A stretch of 64,000 nucleotides of DNA from Rubrivirga sp. SAORIC476 (lineage in GTDB: Bacteria > Bacteroidota > Rhodothermia > Rhodothermales > Rubricoccaceae), in contig NZ_MVOI01000011.1 in the NCBI RefSeq assembly GCF_002283555.1, positions 1-64,000 of the forward strand, given 5' to 3'. A program made the position numbers and the translations under genes. Of the stretch, positions 33,842 to 42,591 are shown in pieces. A model generated the notes under the pieces. That model saw only the letters and a program-made list of their open reading frames with translations. It was not told the origin of the DNA and ran no database searches. How positions within the stretch are numbered: the stretch's first letter is position 1; each line of letters starts with the position of its first letter.

Positions 33842-34855
33842 TCAGTGGAGGATGTCGATCTCGCAGTCAACAGGCCGCTGGCTGACCCTAATGGCCACCG
33901 CTTCAGCGAGGCTGGGTGGGACCCACCGAAAGAGAAGGTGGACCTGTCCGGCATAGGGGGCTCCTGGTAGCGACCTCTCTACGGCGGGCGCGTACCCAGA
34001 GCAGAGGCACAGAGACCGGGCGAGGACGCGCGGGAGCGGTAGACGCGCGGGCACGCCCAGGATGAACCGGCGCCTGTCATAGGCCAGCGCCCGGGCGCCC
34101 GTTGCGGAGAGCGCTGCGTACCGGCCCCAATCCTTGTCGACCTCCTTTCTAGTCGAGCCTTCCCAGAGGAAGAACCGGGTGCGTTGGCTGATGGGTTCGA
34201 CGTGGCGGCCGAGGACTCGAGACTCGGTGGGGGCCCACACCCGGACTGGATTGAAAGCGAGCCGCTCTGGATCAAACGTCGCCGAGGCCCACTCCGAGAG
34301 TGCCCCGGTTCGGGGGGGCCGGGAGGCGACGTAGTCACCGACGTCCCCGCCCATAGAGGCGAAGTGCCAGGCGGGCGGGGCATTTACGTAGCCGACTCCT
34401 GACGCTACCGCCACCCGCTCCAGGGTCTCCTCCGCGTCGGCCCTCACGACGACGCGGGTCGGGAGCAAGGCCGTCCCCGCACTTTGGTGGCCGGTCTCAA
34501 TATGCCCACCTGCCTCCTCGGCGGCTTCGCGTAGACGCTCAACAGTCCTCACGGTCCGAGCGCCGCACAAGACCGCCTGCGGGAGCCCTCCCATAGGAAG
34601 ACGAGCCAATGTAGGCGGCGCTACGTGGACCGCCCCCTTCCCTCCCTCAAAAGCGAGGTCAACGTGCCCCAGTACGTCGAGGGCCCGAGCGGCACCGTAT
34701 GGGCCTCCCGCTGATTCACCGGCCGAACGTTCGGGGAGCGCCGCCAGAAGCTGGCTGTAGGCCCGCTTGTAGGAGTCCCAACTCAGCGATGACCGCGCAG
34801 ACGCCACGTAGAGGAGGGCGTCGTCCGGTGGGATTGTGGACATTGTGCTAGACAT
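33842..34855 (-). CDS. druG: DruG-like protein of Druantia type II
   Basis: A 337-residue protein. ATG 34855 is chosen because it overlaps the stop of the upstream gene within ATGTCTAG, a coupling arrangement. The longer frame from 34984 would overlap druF by over 130 bases. The protein has no recognised domain, which fits the published description of type II accessory proteins. It is rich in Arg, Ala and Pro, with [20 protein letters not shown] in the second half. Assignment to druG rests on operon order, not on sequence motifs. Confidence 0.65.
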   Translation of the reverse strand: MSSTMSTIPPDDALLYVASARSSLSWDSYKRAYSQLLAALPERSAGESAGGPYGAARALDVLGHVDLAFEGGKGAVHVAPPTLARLPMGGLPQAVLCGARTVRTVERLREAAEEAGGHIETGHQSAGTALLPTRVVVRADAEETLERVAVASGVGYVNAPPAWHFASMGGDVGDYVASRPPRTGALSEWASATFDPERLAFNPVRVWAPTESRVLGRHVEPISQRTRFFLWEGSTRKEVDKDWGRYAALSATGARALAYDRRRFILGVPARLPLPRVLARSLCLCSGYAPAVERSLPGAPYAGQVHLLFRWVPPSLAEAVAIRVSQRPVDCEIDILH

Positions 34856-36896
34856 TTCTAGCAAACGATACGTACTCCTTCCACGCTTTTCCAAGTCCAT
34901 TCTGCCGTGGAGGATCGATCTTTTTTCGCCACTGATAGAGCCATTTCTTCCATTCCTTCGCTTTGCGGAGATTGGCGCCTGCACGCCGTTGGGGGGAGGG
35001 GACGGATTCCGTTGGCCCGCAGTAGGCCGCGCGGCCCCGCTTCTCTACTGGGACTGTCCAGATGGCGGCCCACCCCGTCGGCAGCGGCTCCTTCGGCCAC
35101 ACCGCGACCTCACCGACCCCCCGCCCGAGCAGAACGACCCTCCGGGAGGTGAACGACGGGAGCTCGGGGAGGACGTTAAACGAACGGGGGCTCGGAGGCG
35201 TGGGGTGTACCGTGACCCCCCGGTATACTGTCCCGTTGGCCCCTCCGGAAACTTCACCGTAAACGTTGAACTGTGGCCCCTCCGACGGCGCGAGGGCAAA
35301 CTCATCGTGGACGAAGAACTCCCTCGCCTTCACCACTTCGTCGCCTTCAACCACCTCAACCCGGATCGCGCCCGCCGAAAGCACTGCAGGTGGTATCGAG
35401 AGGGTGCCCGTCTCGACTGCTTCGCCGACCACCGTTGACCCGACCCTGACTGTCACTGGGCGCGCGCTCTGAACTCTGAGGGACGGGGGCGAGAAGCTGA
35501 AGTACTCAGCGGTACGGCCGAGCCGCACCCCGCCTACGAGACTGAGTTGGACAGTCTCCGGGGCGGACAGGGCGCTGAAGTGCATCCCCACCCCCTCGTC
35601 CGAACGGGCGGCGTCGGCCCTATACAGTCCCCACCCCTCGGGCAGCGACTGAGCGAATACCCCCTTGAAGCCGTCGCAGCTGGCGCTCCCCCACTCTTCG
35701 ACTGCAGCGGAAGAGGCCCCCTCTACGGCTACAAAGAAGGGCTCCCCAAGCGGAAGCCTGTTCGATTCCACATACCCGTCGACCCCGACGGACTCGCCGC
35801 TCACGAAGAGGACTACCCTGGACCCGGCCCGCCGGAACGTGACACCGTGTCCGTCATCCGCCGCCGTGATTGGGGAGGTCCAATCGAGCAGAGCGGGACT
35901 GAGAGCGCCGTCGTCCGCTTCGACTGCGGTCGACCACCCCGCCGCCGCCTCCACGCACGCCCCCCTTCCCAGCTTAGGAACCACAACGTCCCACCCCTCC
36001 TCGGGCACCGTCCCCGACGCCACACACCGGAGAGAGACTCTAGGAGCTCCGAGCAAGGGGACATGGAGCGAGAGAGCGAGCGCTCCGCTCCGAGACCGAC
36101 GAAGTGCGTCCCCGTCATCTCGTGCTACGGCGACTCCATCCCAATCCTCCAGCTCGTCGGAGATGGCTTCGAGGAGGGCGATCCTCAGCTCCTCGTCCGG
36201 CGTGTCTGGATGAAGGAGTCGGCGGGTCCGGGGTCGGAGGTCCGTGCCGACATGCTTCAGAGCGATAGCTCCGAGTACGGACTCGACCGGCGGGAAGCTC
36301 GGCTGGAGGCCGACAGCCGCGAAGGCCCTCTTTAGGGCTTCCCGCTCGCGCTCTGCGAGGAGCGTTTGCGCGATGGGGATCCCGACGTGCACCCTGTTGC
36401 TCGACGTTGTCAAGACGCGGAACGTCCCCAGCCTCCCCCGCTCATCAATGTTTGCCCACCGCTCCAAGTCGAGCCAGACGTCTCGGAGCTGATCGAAGTG
36501 TGGGTACCCGCCCGGCACGGGCCTCTCGCCCAGTAGGTCGAACAGTCTGGGGTAATACGACGCTGTACTGAACTCGCTCTCTCCACCGTGGCCCGCAGCG
36601 AGGACCGAGAGAGCCAGATCGGGGATGTAGGGCGGGTACCGATACATCTCCGGATCATTAAATCTCAGGTTTCGCCACCGATCAGCCCACCTGGCAGCGC
36701 CGACGAATAGTGGGTAGTTGCTCCCAAAACCCCGCCCTTCGCGAACCACCTCGATGAACTCCTCTTGGGCGTCGCCCCGCCCACCAGAGAGTTGGACGAG
36801 CAAGTCACGGGTCACACAGAGGTACACCCTCCGCCCCGACTGCCGAGGAGTAAAAAAGTGTCCAGCTAGAACCTCGTTCCACTCTTCGTAGGTCAT
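34848..36896 (-). CDS. druF: DruF-like protein of Druantia type II
   Basis: A 682-residue protein, first gene of the reverse operon. The N-terminal third is helical with aromatic residues (WNEVLAGHFFTPRQSGRRVY), and the C-terminal half is beta-rich with RVGSTVVGEAVETGTLSIPP, resembling Ig-like or sandwich folds. It ends with a Lys/Arg-rich helix (KEWKKWLYQWRKKIDPPRQ). No catalytic motif is seen. The assignment as druF rests on context: first in the operon before druG and druE and divergent from a C5 methylase. ATG 36896 lies 182 bases from the methylase start, leaving room for divergent promoters. Confidence 0.65.
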   Translation of the reverse strand: MTYEEWNEVLAGHFFTPRQSGRRVYLCVTRDLLVQLSGGRGDAQEEFIEVVREGRGFGSNYPLFVGAARWADRWRNLRFNDPEMYRYPPYIPDLALSVLAAGHGGESEFSTASYYPRLFDLLGERPVPGGYPHFDQLRDVWLDLERWANIDERGRLGTFRVLTTSSNRVHVGIPIAQTLLAEREREALKRAFAAVGLQPSFPPVESVLGAIALKHVGTDLRPRTRRLLHPDTPDEELRIALLEAISDELEDWDGVAVARDDGDALRRSRSGALALSLHVPLLGAPRVSLRCVASGTVPEEGWDVVVPKLGRGACVEAAAGWSTAVEADDGALSPALLDWTSPITAADDGHGVTFRRAGSRVVLFVSGESVGVDGYVESNRLPLGEPFFVAVEGASSAAVEEWGSASCDGFKGVFAQSLPEGWGLYRADAARSDEGVGMHFSALSAPETVQLSLVGGVRLGRTAEYFSFSPPSLRVQSARPVTVRVGSTVVGEAVETGTLSIPPAVLSAGAIRVEVVEGDEVVKAREFFVHDEFALAPSEGPQFNVYGEVSGGANGTVYRGVTVHPTPPSPRSFNVLPELPSFTSRRVVLLGRGVGEVAVWPKEPLPTGWAAIWTVPVEKRGRAAYCGPTESVPSPQRRAGANLRKAKEWKKWLYQWRKKIDPPRQNGLGKAWKEYVSFARNV

Positions 36897-37078
36897 GAAC
36901 AGATCTAGACAAAAACGCGGGAACGCGCCAAAAGGATTTACGGGACCCGGACGGCAAACGACTTAACAACAACGATTTGCACACAATCGAGCAACGGCCG
37001 ACACTTTGCGTTCTCGACTGCTGACCCCATAACTTAGTTGCACCAACCTACATACACTCGCTCGGCCTGCGCCCCTTG
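36897..37078. promoter_or_regulatory. Divergent promoter region druF / druM
   Basis: An AT-rich spacer between divergent starts. Forward, TTG near 37013 is followed 24 bases later by TAACTTAG, resembling the Bacteroidota -33/-7 layout. A reverse candidate includes TTTTGG near 36930. No repeats strong enough to call an operator are seen. Confidence 0.45.
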
Positions 37079-38143
37079 ATGGAATCTCTCTCCCCCGCCC
37101 CTCGGATCGTTAGTCTCTTCTGCGGCCCTGGTGGCATGGACGAGGGCTTCCAGTCCGCCGGGTTTGAGACGTGGCTGGCATATGATTCCGCCCCGCACTG
37201 TGTACGGACCCACCGCCACAACCACGAGCGAGCAAAGGCGCTTCAGGGTGACCTCGCCGTGGTATCGCCGACGGAGATGGCAACTGAGTGGAGGAAGAGG
37301 TCGCCGGGAGTTCCCCCCCTGGGGATAGTAGGCGGCCCTCCCTGCCAGGCCTTCTCGTTCGCAAACGTCCACAAGCGGGATTCGGACGATCCTAGAGCGT
37401 CGCTTGTCGACCACTACGCGCAGATCATCGAGGGCCTGAGCAACGAGTTTGCTGTCGGCTTCTTCGTGTTCGAAAACGTACGAGGCCTCCTAAGCGATCG
37501 GCACGTTCATTACCTGGAGGAGTTCGAGTCCAGGGTTGACGACGCGGGATTTACCGTGACTCGCCACCGCCTCAACGCTCTACGTTTCGGCGTTCCCCAG
37601 CACCGTGATCGCGTGTTCGTGGTCGGCGTCAACCGGACCCTCCACGGAGGCGTCAAGTTCTCACCCCCCTTAGGAGACGACCGAGAGACGCCCGTCAGCG
37701 AGGTGCTCGATGGCCTCCCCCCCCCTACCCACTACCAGCGGGGCCTGGACCGGGACTCCCCCGACGGCTGGCACCCGAACCACTGGTGCATGGCTCCGAA
37801 ATCTAGGCGGTTCACAGACGGGTCCATCGTCCCCGGCGATTCGACGTCGAGCCGTTCGTTCCGAGCACTCCACCCGGACAGGCCCAGTTACACGGTCGCT
37901 TACGGCAACCGCGAGGTCCACGTCCATCCCAGCGGCACGAGGCGACTCAGCGTGTACGAGGCCATGCGCCTCCAGGGGTTCCCTCACGACTACGTGCTCA
38001 AGGGAACTCTCTCAGAGCAGTTCAGCATGGTCTCCGACGCGGTAGCCCCCCCGGTCGCTGAGGCCCTCGCCCGTGCCATCGCTGATCAACTAGCCTACTC
38101 TCAAAGGTGCAGCCCCATCGTTGGGTCCGGCGGGTCCAGTTGA
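37079..38143 (+). CDS. druM: DNA cytosine-C5 methyltransferase (DruM-like)
   Basis: A 354-residue C5 methylase with the motifs in order: VSLFCGPGGMDEGF (motif I, about 11), GGPPCQAFSFA (motif IV with catalytic Cys, about 83), FVFENVRGL (motif VI ENV, about 128), QHRDRVFVVGV (motif VIII, about 177) and VSDAVAPPVAEALARAI (motif X, about 320). The target-recognition region is short. It diverges from druF-druG-druE, which is the gene set of Druantia type II, so it probably marks host DNA so that the helicase complex spares it. ATG 37079 is preferred over TTG 37076. Confidence 0.9.
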   Translation: MESLSPAPRIVSLFCGPGGMDEGFQSAGFETWLAYDSAPHCVRTHRHNHERAKALQGDLAVVSPTEMATEWRKRSPGVPPLGIVGGPPCQAFSFANVHKRDSDDPRASLVDHYAQIIEGLSNEFAVGFFVFENVRGLLSDRHVHYLEEFESRVDDAGFTVTRHRLNALRFGVPQHRDRVFVVGVNRTLHGGVKFSPPLGDDRETPVSEVLDGLPPPTHYQRGLDRDSPDGWHPNHWCMAPKSRRFTDGSIVPGDSTSSRSFRALHPDRPSYTVAYGNREVHVHPSGTRRLSVYEAMRLQGFPHDYVLKGTLSEQFSMVSDAVAPPVAEALARAIADQLAYSQRCSPIVGSGGSS

Positions 38144-38264
38144 GTCCTGCCTGTCTCATCTGAACTCTCCGCTTTCAGCAACTCACTTGGAAAACTGGGG
38201 GGCGAGGCCGAAAGTTGCGATGATCGCGAAGCATCCAGTGCCGGGGGGTTGCTGAGGCGACCAC

Positions 38265-38285
38265 AACCTTTGGCACCACCTTTGA
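38265..38285 (+). repeat. Right-end arm-type repeats of island 1
   Basis: AACCTTTGG (38265..38273) and CACCTTTGA (38277..38285) match the three tandem CACCTTTGG copies at the left end of the island (16946..16972). Confidence 0.55.
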
Positions 38286-38302
38286 CGCCCCACAACAGAA
38301 AA

Positions 38303-38358
38303 GCCCCTAAGTCGTTGAGACTTAGGGGCCTAGCCCGAAGGCTCTGTGCCCGAGACTG
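38303..38358 (-). repeat. 56-bp island-end repeat with hairpin and att core
   Basis: It is identical to 50235..50290 except for one base in the hairpin loop. It contains a terminator-like hairpin (CCCCTAAGTC paired with GACTTAGGGG) and ends in the 13-base tRNA core GTGCCCGAGACTG. Each island thus carries a replacement terminator and tRNA end. Confidence 0.88.
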
Positions 38359-38470
38359 TAGCACAACGGGAGATCAGGGGAGACCGCACGGGGTCCTAAT
38401 CACCCTTCCCGATTCGTACGGGGCGGTGTGACACTCATTGACACCGCGTGATTCTAACATAGGCCTACGA

Positions 38471-38492
38471 AACCTGTACCCAGGCCTGTACC
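38471..38492 (+). repeat. Left-end CCTGTACC repeats of island 2
   Basis: AACCTGTACC and GCCTGTACC occur 4 bases apart. The same arrangement is found at the right end of island 2 (50198..50219), so they are probable integrase arm sites. The second copy ends two bases before the integrase ATG. Confidence 0.65.
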
Positions 38493-38493
38493 T

Positions 38494-39813
38494 ATGGCGA
38501 CCGTCACCCCGATCCTCCGCACCCCCAAGGCGAGGCCGGACGGTCACGCCCCCCTCTGGCTCCGGTTCACGGACACCCGCCGGACAGTGTACCTCTCACT
38601 CGGCGTGTATCTCCACCCGCGCCACTGGAACGACCGGAAACAGGAAGTCCGCAAGGGGCACCCCCACGCCGAGCGGATCAATGGACTCATCGCCAAGCGG
38701 CTGGCGGAGGTCGAAGACGAGCGGCTCCGCCTCTTGATGGACCGCGAGCCGATTACGCTAGAAGCGCTCCGCGAAGCCGTCGCCCCGGCTCCACCGCAGG
38801 AGGATCGTTCCACCGGGTGCTTCCTCGCCTACGTCGAGCGGTTCTTGGAGGGTGTGGGCAAGGGGGGCAACGTCCGCAGGGTCCGTCGTGAGTCCGTCGT
38901 CGTCGGGAAGCTGCGGGAGTTCGCCGAGGCGAGCGGGGCCGCTCTCCCCTTCGAGCGGATCACGCCCGAGTTCCTCCGCGACTTCGAGGCTCACCTCCTC
39001 GGGGTGAAGAAGAACAAGGCGTCCACGGTCCATGCCAACATCGGCGTCATCAAGATCCACTATCGGCGGGCGATCCGCGAAGGGCTCGTGCCGCGGGAGT
39101 CGGACCCGTTCTTCGCGTACACACCTGCCCGAGCACAGCGACCAGAGCGACCGAAGTTGACCGTGGAGCAGCTGCGGGCCATCGAGCGCCTCGACCTCGG
39201 GCCGAGCGGCGCCGGGGCCGGCCTGGACACCCGTACGCGTGACGCCTTCCTGTTCTCGCTGTACGCGGCAGGCATCCGGTTCGGGGACGTGGCCGGGCTA
39301 CGGTGTGGCGACGTATCACAGGACCCTGACGCCGAGGGCGCCCTCCGTCTCACGTATCGCATGGGCAAGACGAAGAAGCGAGTGGCCGTCCGCCTCATCC
39401 CGCAGGCCGCCGCAATCGCGCGGGCCTACGCCACCGACGCCGACGGTGCCCCGAAGCCACCCGAGGCGTTCCTGTTCGGAATGCTCGACGGGTACGACCT
39501 CTCGACGCCCAAGGGGATGCTCTCGGCAGTAGCCAGCCAGAACGCGCTCACGAACAAGTACCTCAAGCGCGTGGCGAAGCTGGCGGCTACCGCCGACGTG
39601 CCCATGCCCACCAAGCTCTCGTTCCACATCGCGCGGCACTCGTTCGCGGACCTCGCGCGAAAGGCAGGGTGGGACGTGTACGCGATCTCGAAGGCGCTTG
39701 GTCACTCCGGGCTCAACATCACGGAGCACTACCTCGCAGGCTTCGACGGAGCTGCCCTAGATGCCAACCTCGATCAACTCTTCGCCGCTGAGAAGAATGG
39801 ACAGTCCTCTTAA
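38494..39813 (+). CDS. int: Island 2 tyrosine recombinase (integrase)
   Basis: A 439-residue tyrosine recombinase. The arm-binding N-terminus has PLWLRFTDTRRTVYLSLGVY and a SAM-like core domain lies at about 105-215. Catalytic motifs: YAAGIRFGDVAGLRC with the first Arg (about 252), SFHIARHSFADLARKAG (HxxR, about 383) and LGHSGLNITEHYLAGF with the nucleophilic Tyr (about 417). It resembles the island 1 enzyme in layout but is clearly a different protein. It lies next to an identical att core and probably uses the same tRNA-Leu site. Confidence 0.93.
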   Translation: MATVTPILRTPKARPDGHAPLWLRFTDTRRTVYLSLGVYLHPRHWNDRKQEVRKGHPHAERINGLIAKRLAEVEDERLRLLMDREPITLEALREAVAPAPPQEDRSTGCFLAYVERFLEGVGKGGNVRRVRRESVVVGKLREFAEASGAALPFERITPEFLRDFEAHLLGVKKNKASTVHANIGVIKIHYRRAIREGLVPRESDPFFAYTPARAQRPERPKLTVEQLRAIERLDLGPSGAGAGLDTRTRDAFLFSLYAAGIRFGDVAGLRCGDVSQDPDAEGALRLTYRMGKTKKRVAVRLIPQAAAIARAYATDADGAPKPPEAFLFGMLDGYDLSTPKGMLSAVASQNALTNKYLKRVAKLAATADVPMPTKLSFHIARHSFADLARKAGWDVYAISKALGHSGLNITEHYLAGFDGAALDANLDQLFAAEKNGQSS

Positions 39814-40813
39814 GCGACGCTCGCTAGAGCGGACGGACCTACGCACGTGGACGGAAATCTCAGAGTTACTGAACGTCCGCCGAGGCATTGTCGTACCGTT
39901 CTGGGTGACACAAGACGCGAAGACGACCGATGATTGGTCCTCCGCCTACTCTGCGTTTGTGCGCCCACAATGGGATGCGTACGCGAACAGGTTGATGCGC
40001 GGGGGATATGCAGAGCTCGTCGCAGTTCGGGAGGGACTCCATTCGGATGCGGCTATTCAGAACGAACTCACACAGGAGGCCAGTCGGAATGCGTCCAGCT
40101 TCAGAGCAGGACTGGACCTAGTCTCAAGACTGGGAAACAAATATGGATTTGATACTACCGGAAATCAGCTCCTTGACCTGATTAATGAATCAAATATTGA
40201 AGTAGTTGCACCCGGGTGGTCATTTAGCTTTTGGGCATCAGAGCAAATAAACGGCCAAAACATATCTCCCTTCGGAATAACATTTCACATAACCAAAGGA
40301 GGTCCGCACGCGAACCATGTGAACCCGACCTTGGCAACGACGCGGATAGCACATTCCACAACAGTACGCGAGAGGGCCGAGAAGCTGGCGAGCAAGTCCA
40401 CAGAATCGGAGTACGCCGTCGATCTCTTCGAGCGAACACAGTCAGGATTTATGTTTCAGATACACCTTCTTGAGGCTGTTCTGGCGGAATTCCGCCTTCT
40501 CGGCACCGTTGAACCATGGGAGTCACCCCGATGGAGGACGGAGACACAGAGGGCTCAGTCGCTACCGCCATCTCTGACTCGAGCGGATGTGATACGAGCC
40601 GACCGCCGAAAGCTGCACGCACCGTTTAAGTCCTGGATCATCCAGACAGCTCGATTCTACATCGACGTGAAGGGCATGTCGAAGAGCCAAGCAGCGGCTG
40701 CCGTATCGGAACGGCACCTTGATGTCCACGGACCGATCATCGACGAGTGGTCACCCGGCTACGACAAGGACCCATTCCACACTATCCTCGGATACCTTGA
40801 CGGGATCGCATGA
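39797..40813 (+). CDS. Island 2 cargo protein, unknown
   Basis: A 338-residue protein. ATG 39797 overlaps the integrase end by 17 bases, so the two may be co-transcribed. The middle (about 40140-40320) is far more AT-rich than the flanks and has rarer codons, indicating separate origin from the integrase. Features include WDAYANRLMRGGYAELVAVREG, IEVVAPGWSFSFWASEQING and FEVLFERTQSGF-like segments, without a motif I can name. The C-terminal helix region contains FYIDVKGMSKSQAAAAVSER. The place between int and the excisionase-like gene is typical for cargo. A defence role is possible but unsupported. Confidence 0.7.
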   Translation: MDSPLKRRSLERTDLRTWTEISELLNVRRGIVVPFWVTQDAKTTDDWSSAYSAFVRPQWDAYANRLMRGGYAELVAVREGLHSDAAIQNELTQEASRNASSFRAGLDLVSRLGNKYGFDTTGNQLLDLINESNIEVVAPGWSFSFWASEQINGQNISPFGITFHITKGGPHANHVNPTLATTRIAHSTTVRERAEKLASKSTESEYAVDLFERTQSGFMFQIHLLEAVLAEFRLLGTVEPWESPRWRTETQRAQSLPPSLTRADVIRADRRKLHAPFKSWIIQTARFYIDVKGMSKSQAAAAVSERHLDVHGPIIDEWSPGYDKDPFHTILGYLDGIA

Positions 40814-40941
40814 TCCCCGCGCCGAGGCGACGGGCAGATACCGTAGTGCAGTTCGGAGCATTCTTGAGCATTCTCGGACAATATGCTCTGTAGACATGCG
40901 AGCGTGGTCACGGGTTCTTGGGTCATTCCCCCCCCGGACCC

Positions 40942-41253
40942 ATGGAACCCGTCATCGTCACTTCCGAAAGCAAACTCCGCGGCTTCATTGACGCCGCCGT
41001 CGAAGCCGCAATGAGCCGACTGGCTCCGCGCCTGTCTCCAGCGGAACAGGACCGCCCCGCCAAGAACTGGCTCACGAATCGAGAGGCACAGGACTACCTC
41101 GGACTAAGCAAGGCCACACTGGCCCGCTACCGCGCGGACGGCACGCTCCCGTACTCGAAGGTCGGGGCGAGCGTCTTCTACAGGCTCTCCGAGGTGGAGG
41201 CCCTCCTAGAACGCTCTGGGGCCTCCGCTCCTCCCCATAGCAAGGCTGCATGA
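40942..41253 (+). CDS. Excisionase-like helix-turn-helix protein
   Basis: A 103-residue protein from ATG 40942. Residues about 44-95 form a MerR/HTH_17-type winged helix: WLTNREAQDYLGLSKATLAR, then YRADGTLPYSKVGASVFYRL and SEVEALLER. The N-terminal helix (FIDAAVEAAMSRLAPRLSP) resembles that of the island 1 protein at 19830. It is probably the recombination directionality factor and/or a regulator of the replication gene 28 bases downstream. Confidence 0.82.
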   Translation: MEPVIVTSESKLRGFIDAAVEAAMSRLAPRLSPAEQDRPAKNWLTNREAQDYLGLSKATLARYRADGTLPYSKVGASVFYRLSEVEALLERSGASAPPHSKAA

Positions 41254-41280
41254 CTGCTGCAATCCAGACACGATGCAGCC

Positions 41281-42138
41281 ATGTTCGACACCTTGCGCAT
41301 CTTCTGGGAGACCCCTCACGCCGAGGGTGTACTCTGCCGAATCGAGCACGTCGAGCGGGAGACGTGGAGGGGTCGCCCTGCGTGGCGTGGCCCCATCGGG
41401 CACCTCCGCGTCTTCGTCTGTCCCCCCCTCGTGAGTGTGAGCTTCGAGGTCGGCCGGATCGTGGGCGCCAGGGAGTTCGACACCGCGACCGCTCACAGGC
41501 TCATCGACTTCGTCTCGGACGAGGTCGGGGAGAGCGTCCACGATGCCTCACTGACTCGCGTTGACACGTCTGCGAACCTCGACGTAACCGAGCCCGCTGA
41601 GCATTACCTCGGGCTGCTGATCTACGCGCCTCACCTTTCACTGCATCGGGAGGCCCCAGCGAGCGTCCGGCTGTCCAACAAGACGAGGGCGCTCCTCTAC
41701 TACGACCCGTACCGGAAGCGCGGAATCGAAAGCGGCGCTCACGTCGTCCGGGTTGAGCACCAGGTCAAGAAGAACGTCGGCCGGGTGCTGAAGTGGGATC
41801 GGCCTCGACTGGCGACGCTGGCAGACCCCGCGTTCCGCGCCCTCTGCGCCGAGCGCCTCGATCTAGCTCACCGACTCGTCCGGGCCGTTCCTGGGGTGCG
41901 GAGGTTCGACGGAGTGGAGGACGTGCGAGACGTGGCCGCCGCGAACTACTTCGCCGGATGCCCCGAGGACGTGCTCCGGGCGCTCGCGGCGGTCGATGCC
42001 GCCCCCCTGTCCCTGTCGCGGAAGCGACGCCAACGCGACCGGATCCTGTCCGCACTTCCCCGTCCAAGTGAGCCGCACCGTCACCCCTTGCTCTGTGAGC
42101 TAGACCATCTCGTTGCGACTGCTACGTCGAGCATGTGA
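41281..42138 (+). CDS. gpII-like replication initiation protein
   Basis: A 285-residue protein from ATG 41281. The region VRLSNKTRALLYYDPYRKRG followed by AHVVRVEHQVKKNVGRVL (about 128-165) matches the pattern of phage/plasmid replication initiators of the gpII/CRI type, where a K-x-x-x-x-Y-D block precedes an R-x-E-x-Q/L block. The N-terminal domain with HVERETWRGRPAW and VDTSANLDV fits as well. The tyrosine-type nicking enzyme would start rolling-circle replication. This suggests the island can replicate when excised. No search was possible, so the family is a pattern-based call. Confidence 0.7.
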   Translation: MFDTLRIFWETPHAEGVLCRIEHVERETWRGRPAWRGPIGHLRVFVCPPLVSVSFEVGRIVGAREFDTATAHRLIDFVSDEVGESVHDASLTRVDTSANLDVTEPAEHYLGLLIYAPHLSLHREAPASVRLSNKTRALLYYDPYRKRGIESGAHVVRVEHQVKKNVGRVLKWDRPRLATLADPAFRALCAERLDLAHRLVRAVPGVRRFDGVEDVRDVAAANYFAGCPEDVLRALAAVDAAPLSLSRKRRQRDRILSALPRPSEPHRHPLLCELDHLVATATSSM

Positions 42139-42155
42139 CCGTATGGAAAAGAAAA

Positions 42156-42186
42156 CGCCGCCTCCCGAATCATCCGGGAGACGGCG
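42156..42186 (-). terminator. Hairpin terminator, T-run on reverse strand
   Basis: CGCCGCCTCCCG pairs with CGGGAGACGGCG; AAAAGAAAA on the left gives a T-rich tail for reverse transcripts. It could also stop the forward rep gene. Confidence 0.65.
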
Positions 42187-42201
42187 GGGTGACGTTGTCC
42201 G

Positions 42202-42400
42202 TCACAAAGAGGGCCCCAGCATCATCGACCCCAGAGCGCTCGTCCCGACGGCCCAGAGGGTACTGAGAACGTTCGAGGTGAGAGAGAGCGCGAAGATGTT
42301 GCAATCCGTGATGGCTGTAGTGGTCATAGCATCGAGGGTCATTGGCACCGTGAGGGTGCTGAGCAAGGACAGGGCGATGACCGCCAGGACGAACGCGCAG
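42202..42400 (-). CDS. Possible small hydrophobic protein, start unclear
   Basis: A reverse frame ending at TGA 42202..42204 reads as two hydrophobic stretches, CAFVLAVIALSLLSTLTVPM and LSTLWAVGTSALGSMMLGPS, joined by a Thr-rich loop. It lies just upstream of the reverse-oriented terminator at 42156. No ATG, GTG or TTG precedes the first hydrophobic stretch, so the start is unresolved (a CTG within it is possible). It may be a real small membrane protein or chance. Confidence 0.3.
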
Positions 42401-42591
42401 GGGCTGAGCTGGGACTCTCCCTCTCTCGGGGAGAAACTCGGCCGGTATGGAAAGAACGATGGGCCTTATACGGACTGCCGCACCGACGGTTGCAAGAGCA
42501 TTTGTCCCGCCTCGACACCGGGGCGGAGCAACTGGAGCGGGCACGGACGAGACGCCCGCACGATCTTGCGGCCCGATCTGCACCCTAACCC

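Larger units (their letters stand above)
38144..38493 (+). other. Junction of island 1 and island 2
   Basis: No gene is seen. The stretch holds the right-end CACCTTTGG-type repeats of island 1 (38265..38285), a hairpin (38303..38330), the middle attachment core (38346..38358) and the left-end CCTGTACC repeats of island 2 (38471..38492), in that order. Confidence 0.8.

Noticed and set aside
28104-38143. The helicase locus as DISARM
   Set aside because: DISARM has separate DrmA helicase and DrmB DUF1998 proteins plus a phospholipase D gene; here both domains are in one 1905-residue protein and no phospholipase D motif is present.
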